Source: Alcanivoracaceae bacterium
GTDB lineage: Bacteria > Pseudomonadota > Gammaproteobacteria > Pseudomonadales > Alcanivoracaceae
Reading direction: 5' to 3'
Assembly: GCA_029210325.1 (NCBI GenBank)
Contig: JARGPU010000001.1
Location: 1,312,126 to 1,376,125, forward strand
DNA length: 64,000 nt
The first letter of the stretch is position 1, and every line of letters begins with the position of its first letter. A program made the position numbers and the translations under genes. Shown in pieces: positions 16,488-27,779 of this stretch. Below the pieces are notes generated by a model. That model worked only from the letters and a program-made list of their open reading frames with translations. It was not told where the DNA came from and ran no database searches.

Positions 16488-17672
16488 TTATTTGCCCAGC
16501 ACTGCCGCGATGCGCTCGACTGCTGATTCCAGAGTGTCGAGGCTCACGGCAAAGGACAGTCGCAAACAGCCCGGGGTGCCGAAAGCGGACCCCGGAACCA
16601 GCGCGACACCACCTTCAAGCAGCTTTTCTGCCAGTTCCAGATCATCTTTCAGGCCCAGATCGCGGATCGCCTGATTGAAATCGGCGAAGGCGTAGAAGGT
16701 GCCATCGCCTTCCAGACAGGTGACGCCGGGCAGGGCATTCAGGGCGGCTACCAGCCAGTCATGGCGGGCTTTGAAGGCGACAACCATCTCGGCAACGCAG
16801 TCCTGCGGGCCATTTAGCGCGGCTTCTGCGGCGGCCTGGCTGATCGAAGCCGGGTTAGAAGTGCTCTGACTCTGCACCTTGGTCATTGCCTTGATCAGCT
16901 TCAGCGGTCCGGCTGCATAGCCAATCCGCCAACCGGTCATGCTGTAGGCCTTGGATACACCGTTCATAACGATGGTGCGGTCGTACAGGTCCGGGCAGAC
17001 ATTGAGGATGTTCACGAATGGTTTGCCAGTCCACAGGATATGCTCGTACATATCATCCGTGGCAATCAGGATGTTGGGGTGCTTGCGCAGCACCGCACCG
17101 ATCTCCGCCAGTTCTTCCGCTGTGTAGGCAATGCCACTCGGGTTGGAGGGACTGTTGATCACAAACAGGCGGGTTTTCGGCGTGATGGCCTTTTCCACTT
17201 GCTCGGCGGTGACCTTGAAGCGCTGTTCAACCGTGGTCTCGATGATCACGGGTTCACCACCGGCGATCAGTACCATGTCCGGATAGGACACCCAGTAGGG
17301 GGCCGGAATGACAGCCTCGTCGCCGTCGTTAAGAAATGCCAGCGCCATGTTGAAGAAGCTTTGTTTGCCACCCGAGGAAACCAGAATCTGGTTGGGTTGG
17401 TAATCAAGGCTGTTTTCGCGCTTGAATTTGGCAACCACAGCTTTTTTCAGCGATGGGGTGCCGTCAACGGCGGTGTATTTGGTTTTTCCTTGTTGAATCG
17501 CTTCGATTGCCGCTTGTTTGATATGATCCGGCGTATCGAAATCCGGCTCGCCGACGCCGAGACCGATAATGTCTTTGCCCTGGGCACGCAGCTCTGCTGC
17601 ACGGTTGGAAACAGCCAGGGTGGGAGATGGCTTAATGCGTTGTACGCGGTCGGAGAGATTGAGTTCGGACAT
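16488..17672 (-). CDS. Aspartate aminotransferase-type PLP enzyme
   Basis: 394 aa. A class I aminotransferase of the prokaryotic (Ib) aspartate aminotransferase type, transferring the amino group between aspartate or glutamate and 2-oxoacids. The substrate-specificity loop and N-terminal helix are typical (LGVGEPDFDTPDHIK). The PLP lysine is in VMNGVSKAYSMTGWRIGY and the cofactor contacts are in INSPSNPSG. GAGGAG precedes the ATG by 5 nt. In Pseudomonas a homologous gene also sits next to uvrB, as here, where it diverges from uvrB. A prephenate or kynurenine specificity cannot be excluded. Confidence 0.85.
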   Translation of the reverse strand: MSELNLSDRVQRIKPSPTLAVSNRAAELRAQGKDIIGLGVGEPDFDTPDHIKQAAIEAIQQGKTKYTAVDGTPSLKKAVVAKFKRENSLDYQPNQILVSSGGKQSFFNMALAFLNDGDEAVIPAPYWVSYPDMVLIAGGEPVIIETTVEQRFKVTAEQVEKAITPKTRLFVINSPSNPSGIAYTAEELAEIGAVLRKHPNILIATDDMYEHILWTGKPFVNILNVCPDLYDRTIVMNGVSKAYSMTGWRIGYAAGPLKLIKAMTKVQSQSTSNPASISQAAAEAALNGPQDCVAEMVVAFKARHDWLVAALNALPGVTCLEGDGTFYAFADFNQAIRDLGLKDDLELAEKLLEGGVALVPGSAFGTPGCLRLSFAVSLDTLESAVERIAAVLGK

Positions 17673-17788
17673 GCACTCCTCGTCTTTTTAAGTGAGCGGC
17701 GGATGATGGTGCGCTTGTGGCGCCTGTCAGGGTGCCTTCGGCGACCCTCGCGGGCCGCGTATTCTATCTAATCCCGGGACAGGCTTAA

Positions 17789-19819
17789 ATGGCATCCTCA
17801 GAATCCTTTAAATTGTGCTCGGATTATTCCCCGGCGGGGGACCAGCCGGCGGCTATTGCCGGGCTGATCGACGGTTTGCAGTCCGGGCTGGCCCACCAGA
17901 CCCTGCTTGGGGTAACCGGCTCGGGCAAGACCTTCACTATCGCCAATGTGGTTCAGTCGGTTCAACGACCCACTATCGTGCTGGCGCCAAACAAGACCTT
18001 GGCAGCCCAGTTGTACAGCGAGTTTCGTGAGTTTTTTCCTGAAAATGCGGTGGAGTACTTCGTTTCCTATTACGACTACTACCAGCCCGAGGCCTATGTG
18101 CCATCCTCGGACACCTTTATTGAGAAGGACTCTTCGGTCAATGAGCAGATCGAGCAGATGCGCCTGTCGGCCACCAAGGCACTGATGGAGCGCCGCGATG
18201 TGCTGATCGTCGCCTCGGTATCCGCTATATATGGCCTTGGTGACCCGGCCAGCTACCTTTCTATGCTGCTGCACGTAGTGCGTGGCGACAAAATTGACCA
18301 GCGCGCCGTGCTGCGGCGGCTGGCGGAGCTTCAATACACCCGTAACGAGATGGACTTCCATCGGGGTACTTATAGGGTGCGCGGCGATGTGATCGATATT
18401 TTTCCGGCGGATTCCGATCGTGAGGCAATAAGGATCGAGCTGTTTGACGAGGAGGTCGACAACATCGCCCTGTTCGATCCCCTCACCGGGGAAGTTCTGC
18501 GCAGGGTCAGCCGCATCAGCGTTTATCCTAAAAGTCACTATGTCACACCGCGGGAAACCGTCCTGGCCGCCGTCGAGAAGATTAAAACGGAGCTGGAAAG
18601 TCGCCTGAAAGACCTGCGTGAGCGCGATAAGCTGGTGGAGGCTCAGCGACTTGAGCAGCGCACCCGTTTCGATATCGAAATGCTCAATGAACTGGGTTAT
18701 TGCAACGGCATCGAAAACTATTCGCGGTTGTTCTCCGGAAGGGCGCCAGGAGAGCCGCCACCGACGCTGTTTGATTATTTGCCGGATGACGCCCTGTTAG
18801 TGATCGACGAGTCCCATGTCACTGTGCCGCAGATCGGGGCAATGTATAAGGGCGACCGGTCTCGTAAGGAGACCCTGGTGGAGTATGGCTTCCGCTTGCC
18901 TTCGGCGCTGGACAACCGGCCGCTGAAATTTGAAGAGTGGGAGCGCATCGCCCCACAGGGCATTTTTGTATCGGCGACCCCCGGGCCCTATGAAGCCGCC
19001 CATGCTGGTCAGGTGGTGGAGCAGGTGGTCAGGCCCACAGGGCTGCTGGATCCTGTTATTGAGGTGCGACCGGCCACTGGTCAGGTGGATGATGTGCTTG
19101 GCGAGATTCGCCTGTGTGTGGCCAAGGGGCAGCGAGTACTGATTACCGTGCTGACCAAGCGGATGGCCGAGGATCTGACAGAGTATCTGCGCGAGAATCA
19201 GGTTCAGGTGCGTTATCTGCACTCGGATATTGATACCGTTGAGCGGGTCGAGATCATCCGCGACCTGCGGCTGGGTAAGTTTGACGTGCTGGTGGGGATC
19301 AACCTGCTGCGTGAAGGTCTGGATATGCCTGAAGTGGCGCTGGTGGCCATATTTGATGCTGACAAAGAGGGCTTTTTGCGTTCCGAGCGCTCACTGATTC
19401 AGACTATTGGCCGTACTGCACGTAACCTGGAGGGCAGGGCGATCCTGTATGCCGACCGAATGACGGGTTCCATGGAACGTGCCATGGGTGAAACTGAGCG
19501 TCGACGGCACAAACAAGAGGCTTTTAATCAGGCTAATGGCATCGTGCCCACGGCACTGAACAAGCGGGTTCGGGATATTCTGGAGGAGAGCTTCTCCGCC
19601 GGCAGTGCCGCAGGCGCAGACCGCAAGCGCGGCCGCAAGGTGGCCGAAGAGTCGGCGGAGTTTGCTGCCATACCCGCCGGGCCTGCCGAGATTGCCCGAG
19701 AGATAAGCCGTGTTGAAGGACAGATGATGGAGCATGCCCGCAATCTGGAGTTTGAGCAGGCGGCCCGCTTGCGAGACAGAGTCGCCCGGCTGCGCGAACA
19801 GTTTGTCGCTTTGTCCTGA
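17789..19819 (+). CDS. uvrB: UvrABC excinuclease subunit B
   Basis: 676 aa, the normal length. UvrB is the damage-verifying helicase-like subunit of nucleotide excision repair. Walker A is [10 protein letters not shown] (about 37-46), the beta-hairpin that clamps the DNA is [12 protein letters not shown] (about 93-104), and the DEAD-like box is VIDESHV. The C-terminal UVR motif ([19 protein letters not shown]) binds UvrC. It starts at ATG with no strong Shine-Dalgarno. I found no LexA box of the E. coli type upstream. It diverges from the aminotransferase gene. Confidence 0.97.
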   Translation: MASSESFKLCSDYSPAGDQPAAIAGLIDGLQSGLAHQTLLGVTGSGKTFTIANVVQSVQRPTIVLAPNKTLAAQLYSEFREFFPENAVEYFVSYYDYYQPEAYVPSSDTFIEKDSSVNEQIEQMRLSATKALMERRDVLIVASVSAIYGLGDPASYLSMLLHVVRGDKIDQRAVLRRLAELQYTRNEMDFHRGTYRVRGDVIDIFPADSDREAIRIELFDEEVDNIALFDPLTGEVLRRVSRISVYPKSHYVTPRETVLAAVEKIKTELESRLKDLRERDKLVEAQRLEQRTRFDIEMLNELGYCNGIENYSRLFSGRAPGEPPPTLFDYLPDDALLVIDESHVTVPQIGAMYKGDRSRKETLVEYGFRLPSALDNRPLKFEEWERIAPQGIFVSATPGPYEAAHAGQVVEQVVRPTGLLDPVIEVRPATGQVDDVLGEIRLCVAKGQRVLITVLTKRMAEDLTEYLRENQVQVRYLHSDIDTVERVEIIRDLRLGKFDVLVGINLLREGLDMPEVALVAIFDADKEGFLRSERSLIQTIGRTARNLEGRAILYADRMTGSMERAMGETERRRHKQEAFNQANGIVPTALNKRVRDILEESFSAGSAAGADRKRGRKVAEESAEFAAIPAGPAEIAREISRVEGQMMEHARNLEFEQAARLRDRVARLREQFVALS

Positions 19820-19899
19820 TGGGGTGGTCGGACCAGTTAGCCGATTGGCAACAAACACTTGAGTTGCTGCCGGCAGGTCACTAGAATGCGCCCCACTTC

Positions 19900-19976
19900 A
19901 GGCACGTAGCTCAGTTGGTTAGAGCACCACCTTGACATGGTGGGGGTCGTTGGTTCGAGTCCAATCGTGCCTACCA
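19900..19976 (+). tRNA. tRNA-Val (anticodon GAC)
   Basis: 77 nt with encoded CCA. Acceptor AGGCACG pairs with CGTGCCT, and the anticodon arm CCACCTTGACATGGTGG gives GAC. It lies between uvrB and infC; thrS, the usual neighbour upstream of infC, is absent. Confidence 0.95.
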
Positions 19977-20117
19977 GATTTTTCCCACGTCAGAAAATTC
20001 CCTGATTTTTCAGGTGGTTGGCAGGTTGTGGGGTTGTGCATTTGAGTGTTGCGATGATTTGCTCGCCTGACGGCGGCATATTGCGCGACAAAATAGAAAC
20101 GGACCGGAGGTTCGAAC

Positions 20118-20660
20118 ATTAAGCAGCGTGCGACCAAGGGCGGCGATAAGCGTGCCCAAATCAATGATCAGATCACTGCCCGCGAAGTGCGGTTGATTGA
20201 TGATAATGGCGACCAGTTGGGTATCACCCCGTTGGCAGAGGCTATCGCAGCAGCAGTGGCGAAAGAGATGGATCTGGTGGAGATTTCCCCGGATGCCGAA
20301 CCGCCGGTCTGCAAGATCATGGATTATGGCAAGCACCTGTTCGAACTGAAGCAGAAACAGAAAGAGTCGCGCAAAAAAGCGCGGCAGATTCAGGTTAAGG
20401 AAATCAAATTCCGCCCTGGCACCGACATTGGCGATTATCAGGTCAAGCTGAAAAACCTGATTCGTTTTCTGGAGGACGGGGACAAGGCCAAGGTAACGGT
20501 ACGTTTCCGTGGTCGGGAAATGGCTCACCAGGAGCTGGGGCTGCAACTGCTTGAACGGATTGAGCAGGATCTCGCTGAACACGGCGTGGTTGAACAGCGC
20601 CCGAACATGGAAGGTCGGCAGATGATCATGGTGCTGGCACCTGGGAGTAAGAAGAAGTAA
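20118..20660 (+). CDS. infC: Translation initiation factor IF-3, AUU start
   Basis: 180 aa when started at ATT (20118-20120), which has GGAGG 8 nt upstream and gives the family's basic N-terminus ([18 protein letters not shown]). A standard-codon-only reading would begin at GTG 20187 and lose 23 residues of the N-terminal domain. IF3 rejects non-AUG initiation, and in E. coli the AUU start of infC is the basis of its autoregulation; the same codon here points to the same control. N- and C-domains are intact ([14 protein letters not shown]). It heads infC-rpmI-rplT. Confidence 0.95.
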   Translation: MKQRATKGGDKRAQINDQITAREVRLIDDNGDQLGITPLAEAIAAAVAKEMDLVEISPDAEPPVCKIMDYGKHLFELKQKQKESRKKARQIQVKEIKFRPGTDIGDYQVKLKNLIRFLEDGDKAKVTVRFRGREMAHQELGLQLLERIEQDLAEHGVVEQRPNMEGRQMIMVLAPGSKKK

Positions 20661-20708
20661 CCGATGTCCGGTTGCTCGAGTTGAAACGGCAAGAGAAGAG
20701 ATACTGTC

Positions 20709-20903
20709 ATGCCTAAAATGAAGTCAAATCGCGGGGCCGCCAAGCGTTTTAGAAAAACCGCCTCGGGTTTCAAGCGCAAGCAGGCATTCAAACGCCATAT
20801 TCTGACGAAGAAGTCGCAAAAGCGGATTCGTCAGCTCCGACCGATGACTGGGGTGCATGCCTCTGACGTCGCGCTGGTGAAGCGTATGCTGCCATTCGCC
20901 TGA
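20709..20903 (+). CDS. rpmI: 50S ribosomal protein L35
   Basis: 64 aa, highly basic, with the family opening [17 protein letters not shown] and the usual length. It lies 48 bp after infC and is probably repressed together with rplT by L20, as in other gammaproteobacteria. Confidence 0.97.
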   Translation: MPKMKSNRGAAKRFRKTASGFKRKQAFKRHILTKKSQKRIRQLRPMTGVHASDVALVKRMLPFA

Positions 20904-20950
20904 TCTGGCCCGCAGCACAACGTTGAATATATGGTTTTTGGAGATCTGAA

Positions 20951-21307
20951 ATGGCTCGAGTAAAGCGTGGTGTGCAGGCCCGTCGCCGGCACAAGAAAAT
21001 TCTGAAATTGGCTAAGGGTTACTATGGTGCCCGCAGCCGTGTTTATCGTGTTGCTATTCAGGCAGTCATCAAGGCAGGCCAATACGCCTACCGCGATCGC
21101 CGTCAGAAGAAGCGTCAGTTCCGTCGTCTGTGGATCGTGCGTATTAACGCCGGTGCGCGCATTTCGGGCATGTCCTACAGCCGCTTTATTGGCGGGCTGA
21201 AGAAGGCAAACATCGATATCGACCGTAAAGTACTGGCTGATCTGGCGGTGCGTGATCAGGTGGCATTTGCTGCTTTGGCCGAAAAAGCCAAAGCGAGCCT
21301 CGCCTGA
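20951..21307 (+). CDS. rplT: 50S ribosomal protein L20
   Basis: 118 aa, basic, with the L20 sequence [20 protein letters not shown] at the N-terminus. It is an early 23S rRNA assembly protein and the usual autogenous repressor of rpmI-rplT. A strong terminator follows 33 bp after the stop. Confidence 0.97.
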   Translation: MARVKRGVQARRRHKKILKLAKGYYGARSRVYRVAIQAVIKAGQYAYRDRRQKKRQFRRLWIVRINAGARISGMSYSRFIGGLKKANIDIDRKVLADLAVRDQVAFAALAEKAKASLA

Positions 21308-21340
21308 TCTGTCGCTGACGCGTCATACAGCACAGCAGTA

Positions 21341-21380
21341 AACGGGGGAAGAGTTCGCGCTCTTCCCCCGTTTTTGTTTC
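21341..21380 (+). terminator. Terminator between rplT and pheS
   Basis: AACGGGGGAAGAG pairs with CTCTTCCCCCGTT (13 bp) around TTCGCG, followed by TTTGTTTC. It may end the infC transcript or act as an attenuator for pheS. No Phe-rich leader peptide is seen before it, so attenuation of the pheM type is not supported. Confidence 0.8.
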
Positions 21381-21393
21381 GATGCCGGGTTAA

Positions 21394-22425
<1,032 letters not shown>

Positions 22426-22452
22426 TCCACCACTCACATTCAGGAGAGAAAG

Positions 22453-24828
22453 ATGCGTTTTAATGAAGCCTGGCTGAGAGAGTGGGTTAACCCGGATATC
22501 AATACTGAGCAGCTGGCACATCAATTAACCATGGCTGGATTAGAGGTTGATGCGGTGGAGCCGGCGGCAGCAGAGTTCTCAGGAGTGGTGATTGCAGAGG
22601 TAATGGCAACACGTCCTCATCCGGAAGCAGACAAGCTCACTTTGTGCGAAGTAAATGCAGGCGATGGAGTGTATCCGGTGGTATGCGGTGCGCCCAACGT
22701 ACGCGCTGGCTTGCGGGTTCCGTTTGCAAAAATCGGAGCACAGCTGCCCGGTGATATGAAGATTAAGAAGGCCAAGCTGCGTGGTCAGGAGTCTCAGGGG
22801 ATGCTTTGCGGCGCATCCGAGCTTGGCATGGAGGATGTGATCGACGGTCTGCTTGAGCTGCCGGCGGATGCACCTGTGGGCGAGGATTTTCGTCGCTGGT
22901 TGCAGTTGGACGATCAGTGTATCGAGATCGGTCTGACGCCTAACCGGGCGGATTGCCTCAGTATTCGCGGTATTGCTCGCGAGGTCGCCGTGCTGACCGA
23001 CGCTACTTTTTGTGCTCCGAAAATTGTTGCGCCGACTGTTTCTTCAACCAGGACTTTCTCGGTCAAAGTTTCTGAGCCTGGCGCCTGCCCACGTTATCTT
23101 GGGCGGGTGATAGATGGTGTAAACAGCAAAGCGCAATCGCCTCTGTGGCTAAGAGAAAAGCTGCGCCGTGCGGGGCTGCGCTCCGTTGATGCGTTGGTGG
23201 ATGTCACTAATTATGTGCTGCTTGAGCTGGGGCAGCCGCTGCATGCCTTTGATCTCGACAAGTTAACTGATGGCATTGATGTGCGCACAGCGGCAGAGGG
23301 TGAATCTCTCGTTTTGCTTGATGGTCAGACTTTGAAGCTTAAGCAGGGAGATCTGCTGATCGCTGATGCCTGTGGGCCACTTGCACTAGCGGGGGTAATG
23401 GGTGGTGAGGCCAGTGCGGTTAGTGCCGAGACTACATCTATTTTTCTCGAATGTGCCTTCTTTGCGCCACTGGCTCTGGCGGGCAAGGCCCGGGCTCATG
23501 GTTTGCACACCGATTCTTCGCATCGCTTTGAGCGCGGCGTTGACCCCCGCTTGCAAGAGCAGGCGCTTGAGCGGGCCAGCCAATTGATCATTGAGATTGC
23601 TGGCGGTCAGGCAGGTGAGGTGGTTTGCGTTGAAAGCGAGGCGCACCTGCCTCGTCAGAATGAAGTCGTGCTGCGCGCTGCCAAACTTGAAGGTCTGCTC
23701 GGCATGGCCATGTCCGGTGAGCGTATTGAAAATATCCTCGGCCGCCTGGGTATGGAAGTGACTGGACACGAATCCGGCAAACGTTGGACGGCGCTGGCCC
23801 CGAGCTGGCGCTTTGATATCGAGCGTGAGGAGGATCTGATCGAGGAGTTGGCCAGGGTCTACGGCTATAGCCAGTTGCCCAGTCATCTGCCGAGCGTCAG
23901 TTCTGAACCGAAGATAAGCGAGGCACAGCTTTCCCTTCGCCGTTTCGCCGATGCGCTGCAGGATCGCGGTTATCAGGAAGTCATTAGCTACAGCTTCGTC
24001 GATCCGGCGACTCAGGCGGCGGTGTCTCCCAGCATCGCGCCGCTGGCGCTAAGTAACCCGATCTCCAGTGAGCTGTCTGTTATGCGTAGCAGTCTCTGGG
24101 CCGGGCTGTTGACCACTGCCCGTTACAACCTGAACCGTCAGACTGAGCGACTGCGCCTTTTTGAAACCGGCCTGCGCTTCGTTCCATCTGCTGAAGGCCT
24201 GCGTCAGGAGCCCATGATTGCTGGCCTCCTGTATGGTCCGGCGCAGCCGCAGCACTGGGATGGCAAGCCCCGCAAGGTCGACTTTTTTGACCTTAAGGGT
24301 GATGTGGAGGCGTTGCTGGGGCTGACAGGAGATAGTACTTGGCAGTTTGAGACTGGCGAGTGCGATGGCCTGCACCCCGGTCAGTGTGCCCGCCTGAGCC
24401 GTTCTGGCATGACAGTTGGCTGGCTTGGCAGGATCCACCCTGCACTGGCGACCAAGCTGGATATTAGTCAGGATATTTATCTTTTCGAGCTGGAAATAGC
24501 ACAGATTTTGCCGGCTTCTTTGCCTAAATTCGCCGAAATATCTGATTTTCCTGCGGTTCGGCGTGACCTCGCGTTTGTCTTGCCTGGGTCCGTGCCGGCG
24601 GCTCAGGTAATGGCAGCAGTTCGTGAGGTTTGTGGTCAAAGCCTGCGTGATCTGCGCCTGTTCGACGTATATCGGGGCCAAAACATTGGCGAAGGCAATG
24701 TCAGTCTGGCTTTAGGCTTGACCTTCCAGGACCGTTCCCGCACCCTTGGCGAATCGGACATTAGCAGCCTGACAGAAGCTGTAGTATCCTTGCTAAAACA
24801 AGAATTTAACGCCCACTTGCGCGATTGA
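22453..24828 (+). CDS. pheT: Phenylalanyl-tRNA synthetase beta subunit
   Basis: 791 aa, normal length. Domains in order: N-terminal B1, the OB-fold tRNA-binding domain (about 39-150, including [12 protein letters not shown]), B3/B4 editing domain, B5, the catalytic-like core, and the C-terminal ferredoxin-fold anticodon-binding domain ([14 protein letters not shown] onward). It is co-transcribed with pheS, and ihfA follows 14 bp after its stop. Confidence 0.97.
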   Translation: MRFNEAWLREWVNPDINTEQLAHQLTMAGLEVDAVEPAAAEFSGVVIAEVMATRPHPEADKLTLCEVNAGDGVYPVVCGAPNVRAGLRVPFAKIGAQLPGDMKIKKAKLRGQESQGMLCGASELGMEDVIDGLLELPADAPVGEDFRRWLQLDDQCIEIGLTPNRADCLSIRGIAREVAVLTDATFCAPKIVAPTVSSTRTFSVKVSEPGACPRYLGRVIDGVNSKAQSPLWLREKLRRAGLRSVDALVDVTNYVLLELGQPLHAFDLDKLTDGIDVRTAAEGESLVLLDGQTLKLKQGDLLIADACGPLALAGVMGGEASAVSAETTSIFLECAFFAPLALAGKARAHGLHTDSSHRFERGVDPRLQEQALERASQLIIEIAGGQAGEVVCVESEAHLPRQNEVVLRAAKLEGLLGMAMSGERIENILGRLGMEVTGHESGKRWTALAPSWRFDIEREEDLIEELARVYGYSQLPSHLPSVSSEPKISEAQLSLRRFADALQDRGYQEVISYSFVDPATQAAVSPSIAPLALSNPISSELSVMRSSLWAGLLTTARYNLNRQTERLRLFETGLRFVPSAEGLRQEPMIAGLLYGPAQPQHWDGKPRKVDFFDLKGDVEALLGLTGDSTWQFETGECDGLHPGQCARLSRSGMTVGWLGRIHPALATKLDISQDIYLFELEIAQILPASLPKFAEISDFPAVRRDLAFVLPGSVPAAQVMAAVREVCGQSLRDLRLFDVYRGQNIGEGNVSLALGLTFQDRSRTLGESDISSLTEAVVSLLKQEFNAHLRD

Positions 24829-24842
24829 TTCGAGGAACGCTA

Positions 24843-25145
24843 ATGACTGCGCTGACCAAGGCCGATCTGGCTGAACGTCTGTTTGAGGAGCTAGGTCTCA
24901 ACAAGCGGGAAGCCAAGGAAATGGTGGAAATGTTTTTTGAGGAGATCCGCCGGTCCCTGGAAGGCAATATCCCAGTCAAACTGTCCGGTTTCGGAAACTT
25001 TGATTTGCGTGATAAAAGCCAGCGTCCCGGCCGAAATCCGAAGACCGGTGAAGAGATTCCTATTACTGCCCGGCGGGTTGTGACTTTCCGCCCAGGGCAA
25101 AAACTGAAGCAGCGGGTTGAGGCATATGCTGGAACCAGGGAATAA
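24843..25145 (+). CDS. ihfA: Integration host factor alpha subunit
   Basis: 100 aa from the ATG at 24843, preceded by GAGGAA; an upstream start inside the pheT end is less likely because IHF-alpha proteins begin MxALTKA. IHF bends DNA at specific sites as an alpha-beta heterodimer. The intercalating beta-arm is present ([16 protein letters not shown]), as is the C-terminal AYAG. The gene order pheS-pheT-ihfA-merR is conserved in gammaproteobacteria. Confidence 0.97.
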   Translation: MTALTKADLAERLFEELGLNKREAKEMVEMFFEEIRRSLEGNIPVKLSGFGNFDLRDKSQRPGRNPKTGEEIPITARRVVTFRPGQKLKQRVEAYAGTRE

Positions 25146-25482
25146 CGACCAGCTACCGGTCATTCCGGGGAAGCGCTACTTCACAATCGGTGAAGTGAGT
25201 GAGTTGTGTGATGTAAAGCCGCACGTGCTGCGCTATTGGGAACAGGAGTTTCCACAGCTCAAGCCGGTCAAGCGGCGCGGCAACAGACGTTACTATCAGC
25301 GCCAGGACGTGCTGATGATTCGTCAGATTCGCAGTCTGCTGTACGATCAGGGCTTTACTATCGGTGGAGCCCGGCAGCAATTGACCGGAGCCCCTAGTGC
25401 CGAGCAGTCCAGTCACTATCACCAGCTGATTCGGCAAATGATTGTTGAGCTGGAAGAAGTGTTGCTGGTATTGCGAACCTGA
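25126..25482 (+). CDS. MerR-family transcriptional regulator
   Basis: 118 aa from the ATG at 25126, which overlaps the ihfA end by 20 bp. A winged helix-turn-helix lies at about 16-45 ([20 protein letters not shown]) and the wing contains [11 protein letters not shown]. The C-terminal part is a short dimerisation helix with no cysteine-based metal site. This gene regularly follows ihfA in gammaproteobacteria, and to my knowledge its target is not established. Confidence 0.92.
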   Translation: MLEPGNNDQLPVIPGKRYFTIGEVSELCDVKPHVLRYWEQEFPQLKPVKRRGNRRYYQRQDVLMIRQIRSLLYDQGFTIGGARQQLTGAPSAEQSSHYHQLIRQMIVELEEVLLVLRT

Positions 25483-25551
25483 GGTTTCATCCCCCGGGCG
25501 CATCCGTTATGATTGCGCCGCTTTGTGATCAAGCCAAGGATCACCGCCTGT

Positions 25552-25628
25552 CGGGGCGTAGCGCAGTCTGGTAGCGCACTTGCCTGGGGGGCAAGGGGTC
25601 GCAGGTTCAAATCCTGCCGTCCCGACCA
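25552..25628 (+). tRNA. tRNA-Pro (anticodon GGG)
   Basis: 77 nt with encoded CCA. Acceptor CGGGGCG pairs with CGTCCCG (one G-T pair), and the anticodon loop CTGGGGG gives GGG. It lies downstream of merR, as in Pseudomonas. Confidence 0.95.
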
Positions 25629-25642
25629 ATATCAAGAACTGG

Positions 25643-25666
25643 AAAGGCCGCTTAGCGGCCTTTTTT
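25643..25666 (+). terminator. Terminator after tRNA-Pro
   Basis: AAAGGCCGC-TTA-GCGGCCTTT (9-bp stem) runs directly into a six-T tract, 15 bp past the tRNA. cmoA begins only 17 bp later, so cmoA must depend on read-through or on a promoter overlapping this region. Confidence 0.85.
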
Positions 25667-25682
25667 GTCGGTGCCGAACCCT

Positions 25683-26423
25683 ATGAGCGACAAGACAGAG
25701 GATACTGACCGGATCTATGTCGCTCAGCACGGCATTATCGAGCGCTTCTCCTTTGATGAGCAGGTGGTCAGGGTTTTTCCTGACATGATCAGCCGCTCGG
25801 TGCCCGGTTACGGCACCATGGTTGAAATGATCGGTGTGATGGCAGCCCGCTACGCCCGCCCGGGTACCTGTCTTTATGATCTGGGGTGTTCTCTGGGAGC
25901 GGCGACACTGGCTATGGCCGCATTGGTGCCACACCGGGATTGTCGCATCGTGGCGGTGGATAATTCCGCAGCAATGGTAGCTCGTGCGGGGCAGCTGATT
26001 GACGAAGCCAAGCCTTCTCTTTCTGTCGACCTGCAGCATGCGGATATCCGCGAGGTTCCGTTCGAGAATGCCTCAGTGGCTGTGCTTAACTTCACCCTTC
26101 AGTTTCTTCCGGTGGCAGATCGAGACACACTGATTCGGCGTTTGGCATCTGCCTTGCAGCCCGGCGACATCCTTTTATTATCGGAAAAAATTCGTTTTCA
26201 GGACCCTCAAGAGGATGACCTGCAGCAGGCTCTTCATCACGCGTTCAAGCGCAATAATGGCTATTCCGATATGGAAATTAGCCAGAAGCGTACTGCGCTG
26301 GAAAATGTCTTGATTCCCGAAACTCTGGCCACACATGAACATCGCCTGCGCACTGCCGGGTTCAGTGAAGTGCATGTATGGTTTCGCTGCTTCAACTTTC
26401 TTTCTCTGGTGGCGATACGGTGA
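25683..26423 (+). CDS. cmoA: Carboxy-S-adenosyl-L-methionine synthase
   Basis: 246 aa from the ATG at 25683; a TTG further up lies in the terminator. CmoA makes carboxy-SAM from SAM and prephenate, the donor for cmo5U34 modification of tRNA wobble uridines. It closely follows E. coli Cmo[21 protein letters not shown], the SAM-binding [25 protein letters not shown] and [12 protein letters not shown]. The stop overlaps the cmoB GTG start. Confidence 0.96.
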   Translation: MSDKTEDTDRIYVAQHGIIERFSFDEQVVRVFPDMISRSVPGYGTMVEMIGVMAARYARPGTCLYDLGCSLGAATLAMAALVPHRDCRIVAVDNSAAMVARAGQLIDEAKPSLSVDLQHADIREVPFENASVAVLNFTLQFLPVADRDTLIRRLASALQPGDILLLSEKIRFQDPQEDDLQQALHHAFKRNNGYSDMEISQKRTALENVLIPETLATHEHRLRTAGFSEVHVWFRCFNFLSLVAIR

Positions 26424-27394
26424 TTGCAGAATACTGCGATGCGCTCAGCGACGCGCTGAGCGATTTTGCTCCAGCCTGGCGAGAGTCCGTTGACGGCCTG
26501 AGCCGACAAAGGCTTATTAAAAGCCCCCACGGTGATATGCCCCGCTGGCAGGCTGGGGTTGAGGCTCTGCCTGACGTAGCTGCCCGTGTTAATGCAGATC
26601 GGGGTTGCGTCACATTAACCTCTGCCGCGCCCTTGGATGTGGTTTCGCAGGTTGCCGCACCTCTGCGGCAATTAATGCCGTGGCGCAAAGGGCCATTCGA
26701 TTTTTTTGGCGTGCACATTGATACCGAGTGGCGCTCTGACTGGAAATGGGATCGCATCGCGCCGCATATCAGTGACCTGAGCGGCCGAACGGTTCTGGAC
26801 GTTGGTTGCGGCTCCGCCTACCACTGCTGGCGCATGGCTGCAGCTGGCGCACATGCAGTTCTGGGTGTTGATCCGACTCTGCTGTACCTGTTCCAGTATC
26901 TTGCCGTGCGGCGTTACGCGGCGCAGCTGCCGGTTTGGTTTGCTCCGGTACGCATGGAGGAAATGCCAACCGGCGCAAGCAGCTTCGATACCGTGTTTTC
27001 CATGGGCGTGTTGTACCACCGCCGCTCTCCGCTGGATCATTTGCTCGAGTTGTTCTCGGCACTCAAGCCTGGCGGTGAGTTGGTGCTGGAAACCCTGGTA
27101 GTAGACGGGGATGTGCAGACCGTATTGATGCCGGAAGATCGTTACGCGTCGATGCGTAATGTCTACTTTCTGCCCTCTGTTGCAATGCTGGAGCGTTGGC
27201 TGCTGCGTTGTGGCTTTATTGATGTCCGCACTATAGATGTTTCGCTAACGACGACAGATGAACAACGAGCCACCAATTGGATGACGTTCCAGTCGCTGTC
27301 TGATTTTCTCTGTGAGGACAATCCGCAACTGACCGTAGAGGGCTACCCAGCGCCCTGTCGAGCGGCCTTGATAGCGCGCCGCCCGCTGCGCTGA
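26420..27394 (+). CDS. cmoB: tRNA U34 carboxymethyltransferase
   Basis: 324 aa from the GTG at 26420, which overlaps the cmoA stop (GTGA); this fits E. coli CmoB (323 aa) better than the ATG 42 bp upstream inside cmoA. CmoB transfers the carboxymethyl group from Cx-SAM to ho5U34. Signatures: [20 protein letters not shown], the SAM-binding [15 protein letters not shown], and [16 protein letters not shown]. It forms an operon with cmoA. Confidence 0.96.
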   Translation: MIAEYCDALSDALSDFAPAWRESVDGLSRQRLIKSPHGDMPRWQAGVEALPDVAARVNADRGCVTLTSAAPLDVVSQVAAPLRQLMPWRKGPFDFFGVHIDTEWRSDWKWDRIAPHISDLSGRTVLDVGCGSAYHCWRMAAAGAHAVLGVDPTLLYLFQYLAVRRYAAQLPVWFAPVRMEEMPTGASSFDTVFSMGVLYHRRSPLDHLLELFSALKPGGELVLETLVVDGDVQTVLMPEDRYASMRNVYFLPSVAMLERWLLRCGFIDVRTIDVSLTTTDEQRATNWMTFQSLSDFLCEDNPQLTVEGYPAPCRAALIARRPLR

Positions 27395-27443
27395 TCAGCG
27401 TGGTATCTTTGCCATACTGTGCACTCGCTTACCGGAGATCGTG

Positions 27444-27779
27444 ATGAATTGGCTGGCAATAGTTGCAACGGCAGCGCTCAGCGCCGCTCTGACCTGTTCG
27501 GTAATCGCCTGGTGGCTGCAGAATCGGGTGCGTCCACGCTTTATGGCGCAGCTTGATGAAGAGTTCCGCCAGCGCCTCAAGGAGGCCTCTGATGTGATGG
27601 CGCTCAGGGTAGAGGAGGCTGTCAGTCGCGGGGTGCGTGAAGGAGTAACTTCTCTGGCTAGCCGGGAGGTTATTCAGGGAACCACCCGCAATATTGCCCG
27701 TACCGGAGCAGGTTTTGTGGAAGACAGTCTGGGCAAAATACTTGGTCGGCGGCCGCCACGGGGTGGTGATCAGGAATAA
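27444..27779 (+). CDS. Small single-helix membrane protein with helical tail
   Basis: 111 aa from the ATG at 27444, with GGAG 6 nt upstream; a GTG lies directly before it. One N-terminal membrane helix (about 4-25) is followed by a charged helical cytoplasmic tail. The tail resembles that of the 105-aa protein at 30028-30345 (an R-QRL--- segment and VI---R-IA-TG then GRR), so the two are likely paralogues. No known domain. Its 3' end overlaps the convergent SCP2 gene by 10 bp. Confidence 0.7.
   Translation: MNWLAIVATAALSAALTCSVIAWWLQNRVRPRFMAQLDEEFRQRLKEASDVMALRVEEAVSRGVREGVTSLASREVIQGTTRNIARTGAGFVEDSLGKILGRRPPRGGDQE

Noticed and set aside
17690..17788. A possible LexA/SOS box ahead of uvrB.
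   Set aside because: CTGT and ACAG halves occur but not with the 8-bp spacing of the E. coli-type box (nearest CTAA-N7-ACAG).
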